Positions 4,123-5,232 of a stretch of 5,232 nt of DNA are shown here, piece after piece. The notes under the pieces are model-generated. The model did not search any database. It was not told the DNA's origin and saw only the letters and a list, made by a program, of their open reading frames with translations. Each line of letters opens with the position of its first letter. The stretch's first letter is position 1. The DNA is from Syntrophobacterales bacterium. Its GTDB lineage: Bacteria > Desulfobacterota > Syntrophobacteria > BM002. Made by a program: the position numbers and the translations under genes. Where the stretch lies: the NCBI GenBank assembly GCA_030601545.1, contig JAUVTM010000155.1:1-5232 (forward strand), in the 5' to 3' direction.

Positions 4123-5232
4123 ATGGACTTCAGTCTGTCAACTGAACATGAAATCCTGAGGAGCTCGGTGCGCAATTTTGCTCTGAAAGAGATCCAACCT
4201 CTTGCCCGGGGTCTGGATGAACGGGAAGAGTTTTCCGTTGAACTGACCCTGGCCATGGGCAGTTTGGGTCTCTTTGGCATGGTAGTTCCGGAAGATTACG
4301 GCGGCCAGGGACTCGATTACTTGGGCTACATCATCGCGGTTGAGGAACTTGCGCGAACAGATGGTTCACAGGCGGCAACGGTGGCGGCGGCAAATTCTTT
4401 GGGAATTAGTCCCATCATTGAATTTGGCAGCGAGGAGCAAAAGCGAAAGTATCTCCCTCAGCTTTGCAGCGGCCAGGCGCTGTGGGGCTTTGGCCTCACT
4501 GAGCCCAACGCAGGTTCAGATGCAGGCAATACCCAGACCACGGCCGTTCTAGACGGGGATGAGTGGCTTATCAATGGCAGTAAGATATTCATCACCAATG
4601 CTTCCACAGACATTACCCTTGGTGTCACCATTTTGGCCAAAACCGGAGTGCGGGAGGATGGCAAGAAGGAGCTGAGCTGCATTTTGGTGGAGAACGGTGT
4701 TCCCGGCTACGAGGCTCGGGAGATGAAGGGTAAAATGGTTTGGCGGGCTTCAAACACCAGCGAGCTTTACTTCGAGGACTGTCGGGTTCCCAAGGAGAAC
4801 CTTTTGGGCAAACAAGGCGAGGGCTTTCACCAGATGCTCAAAACCTTGGACGGCGGCCGGCTTTCCATAGCCGCAATGGGTCTGGGTGGGGCCCAGGGTT
4901 GTTATGATCGCGCTTTACAGTATGCCAAGGAGCGAGTGCAGTTCAACCGGCCAATCTCCCAGTTTCAGGTCAATGCATTCAAGCTGGCCGATATGGTAAC
5001 CGAGGTTGAATTGGCCCGGCTTTTACTCTACAAAGCCTGTTGGCTCAAAGACAGTGGTAAGCCCGTCACCAAAGAGGCGGCAATGGCCAAACTTTACTGC
5101 TCTGAGATGATGAGACGATGCGCCAATCAGGCGGTGCAATTACATGGTGGTTACGGGCTCATGAAAGAATATGATGTGGAGCGGTTTTACCGCGACCAGA
5201 AGCTCCTGGAAATCGGTGAAGGAACCTCAGAG
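4123..5232 (+). CDS. Acyl-CoA dehydrogenase, short-chain/butyryl-CoA type (3' end outside window)
   Basis: The reading frame is open for 370 codons to the right edge. It oxidises an acyl-CoA to the trans-2-enoyl-CoA with FAD, passing electrons to electron-transfer flavoprotein in the cytoplasm. Landmarks: an N-terminal helical domain (1-120) with VPEDYGGQGLD (55-65); the FAD/substrate motif WGFGLTEPNAGSD (121-133); FITNAS (156-161); FEDCRVP (217-223); TLDGGRLSIAAMGLG (241-255); RVQFNRPISQFQ (271-282); and GGYGLMKEYDVERFYRD (342-358) running into EIGEGTSE (363-370). Glu366 in EGTSE is the catalytic base position of short- and medium-chain enzymes. The isovaleryl-CoA dehydrogenase position in the 241-247 helix is Gly, so that activity is unlikely. 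Families run to about 380 aa, so only 10-15 residues should be missing. ATG 4123 is preceded by AGGAG (4113-4117) at five bases. It is divergent from the regulator. The exact acyl chain is unknown. Confidence 0.93.
   Translation, partial: MDFSLSTEHEILRSSVRNFALKEIQPLARGLDEREEFSVELTLAMGSLGLFGMVVPEDYGGQGLDYLGYIIAVEELARTDGSQAATVAAANSLGISPIIEFGSEEQKRKYLPQLCSGQALWGFGLTEPNAGSDAGNTQTTAVLDGDEWLINGSKIFITNASTDITLGVTILAKTGVREDGKKELSCILVENGVPGYEAREMKGKMVWRASNTSELYFEDCRVPKENLLGKQGEGFHQMLKTLDGGRLSIAAMGLGGAQGCYDRALQYAKERVQFNRPISQFQVNAFKLADMVTEVELARLLLYKACWLKDSGKPVTKEAAMAKLYCSEMMRRCANQAVQLHGGYGLMKEYDVERFYRDQKLLEIGEGTSE

Overview
The window reads as a bacterial chromosome fragment carrying acyl-CoA catabolism genes. 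The protein families, their arrangement and the repeat-rich gaps suggest an anaerobic or facultative degrader of the deltaproteobacterial (Desulfobacterota) type. That placement is inference, because no rRNA or marker gene is present.

Layout: (1) 21-1637 (+) encodes a complete carboxyltransferase (beta) subunit of a biotin-dependent acyl-CoA carboxylase, closest in motifs to methylcrotonyl-CoA carboxylase beta. (2) A 147-bp gap holds a degenerate 9-bp tandem repeat. (3) 1785-2804 (+) encodes an HMG-CoA-lyase-like DRE-TIM barrel enzyme. It keeps the metal ligands and catalytic Arg, but the usual active-site Cys is Gln. (4) A convergent gap, 2805-2978, holds two different 7-bp tandem repeats. 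(5) 2979-3680 (-) encodes an XRE-family helix-turn-helix plus cupin regulator, with a candidate promoter and a leader hairpin upstream. (6) The 442-bp divergent gap 3681-4122 contains that promoter, a 184-bp palindromic MITE-like element with perfect 24-bp terminal inverted repeats flanked by TA, and a decayed 7-bp repeat. (7) 4123-5232 (+) encodes an acyl-CoA dehydrogenase of the short-chain/butyryl type. It is open at the right edge and so has no stop in the window.

Working together: an acyl-CoA dehydrogenase makes a 2-enoyl-CoA, a biotin carboxylase complex carboxylates an enoyl- or acyl-CoA, and an HMG-CoA-lyase-like enzyme cleaves (or forms) a C-C bond. This is the logic of leucine/isovalerate oxidation. 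Three details do not match the textbook version: the lyase lacks the usual Cys, the dehydrogenase has its catalytic Glu in the short-chain position rather than the isovaleryl-CoA dehydrogenase position, and the carboxylase has lost a conserved C-terminal motif. The true substrate may therefore be a related branched or short acyl-CoA. The XRE-cupin protein sits in the middle of the cluster, divergent from the dehydrogenase, and is the likely local regulator. The biotin carboxylase/carrier subunit that the beta subunit needs is not in the window.
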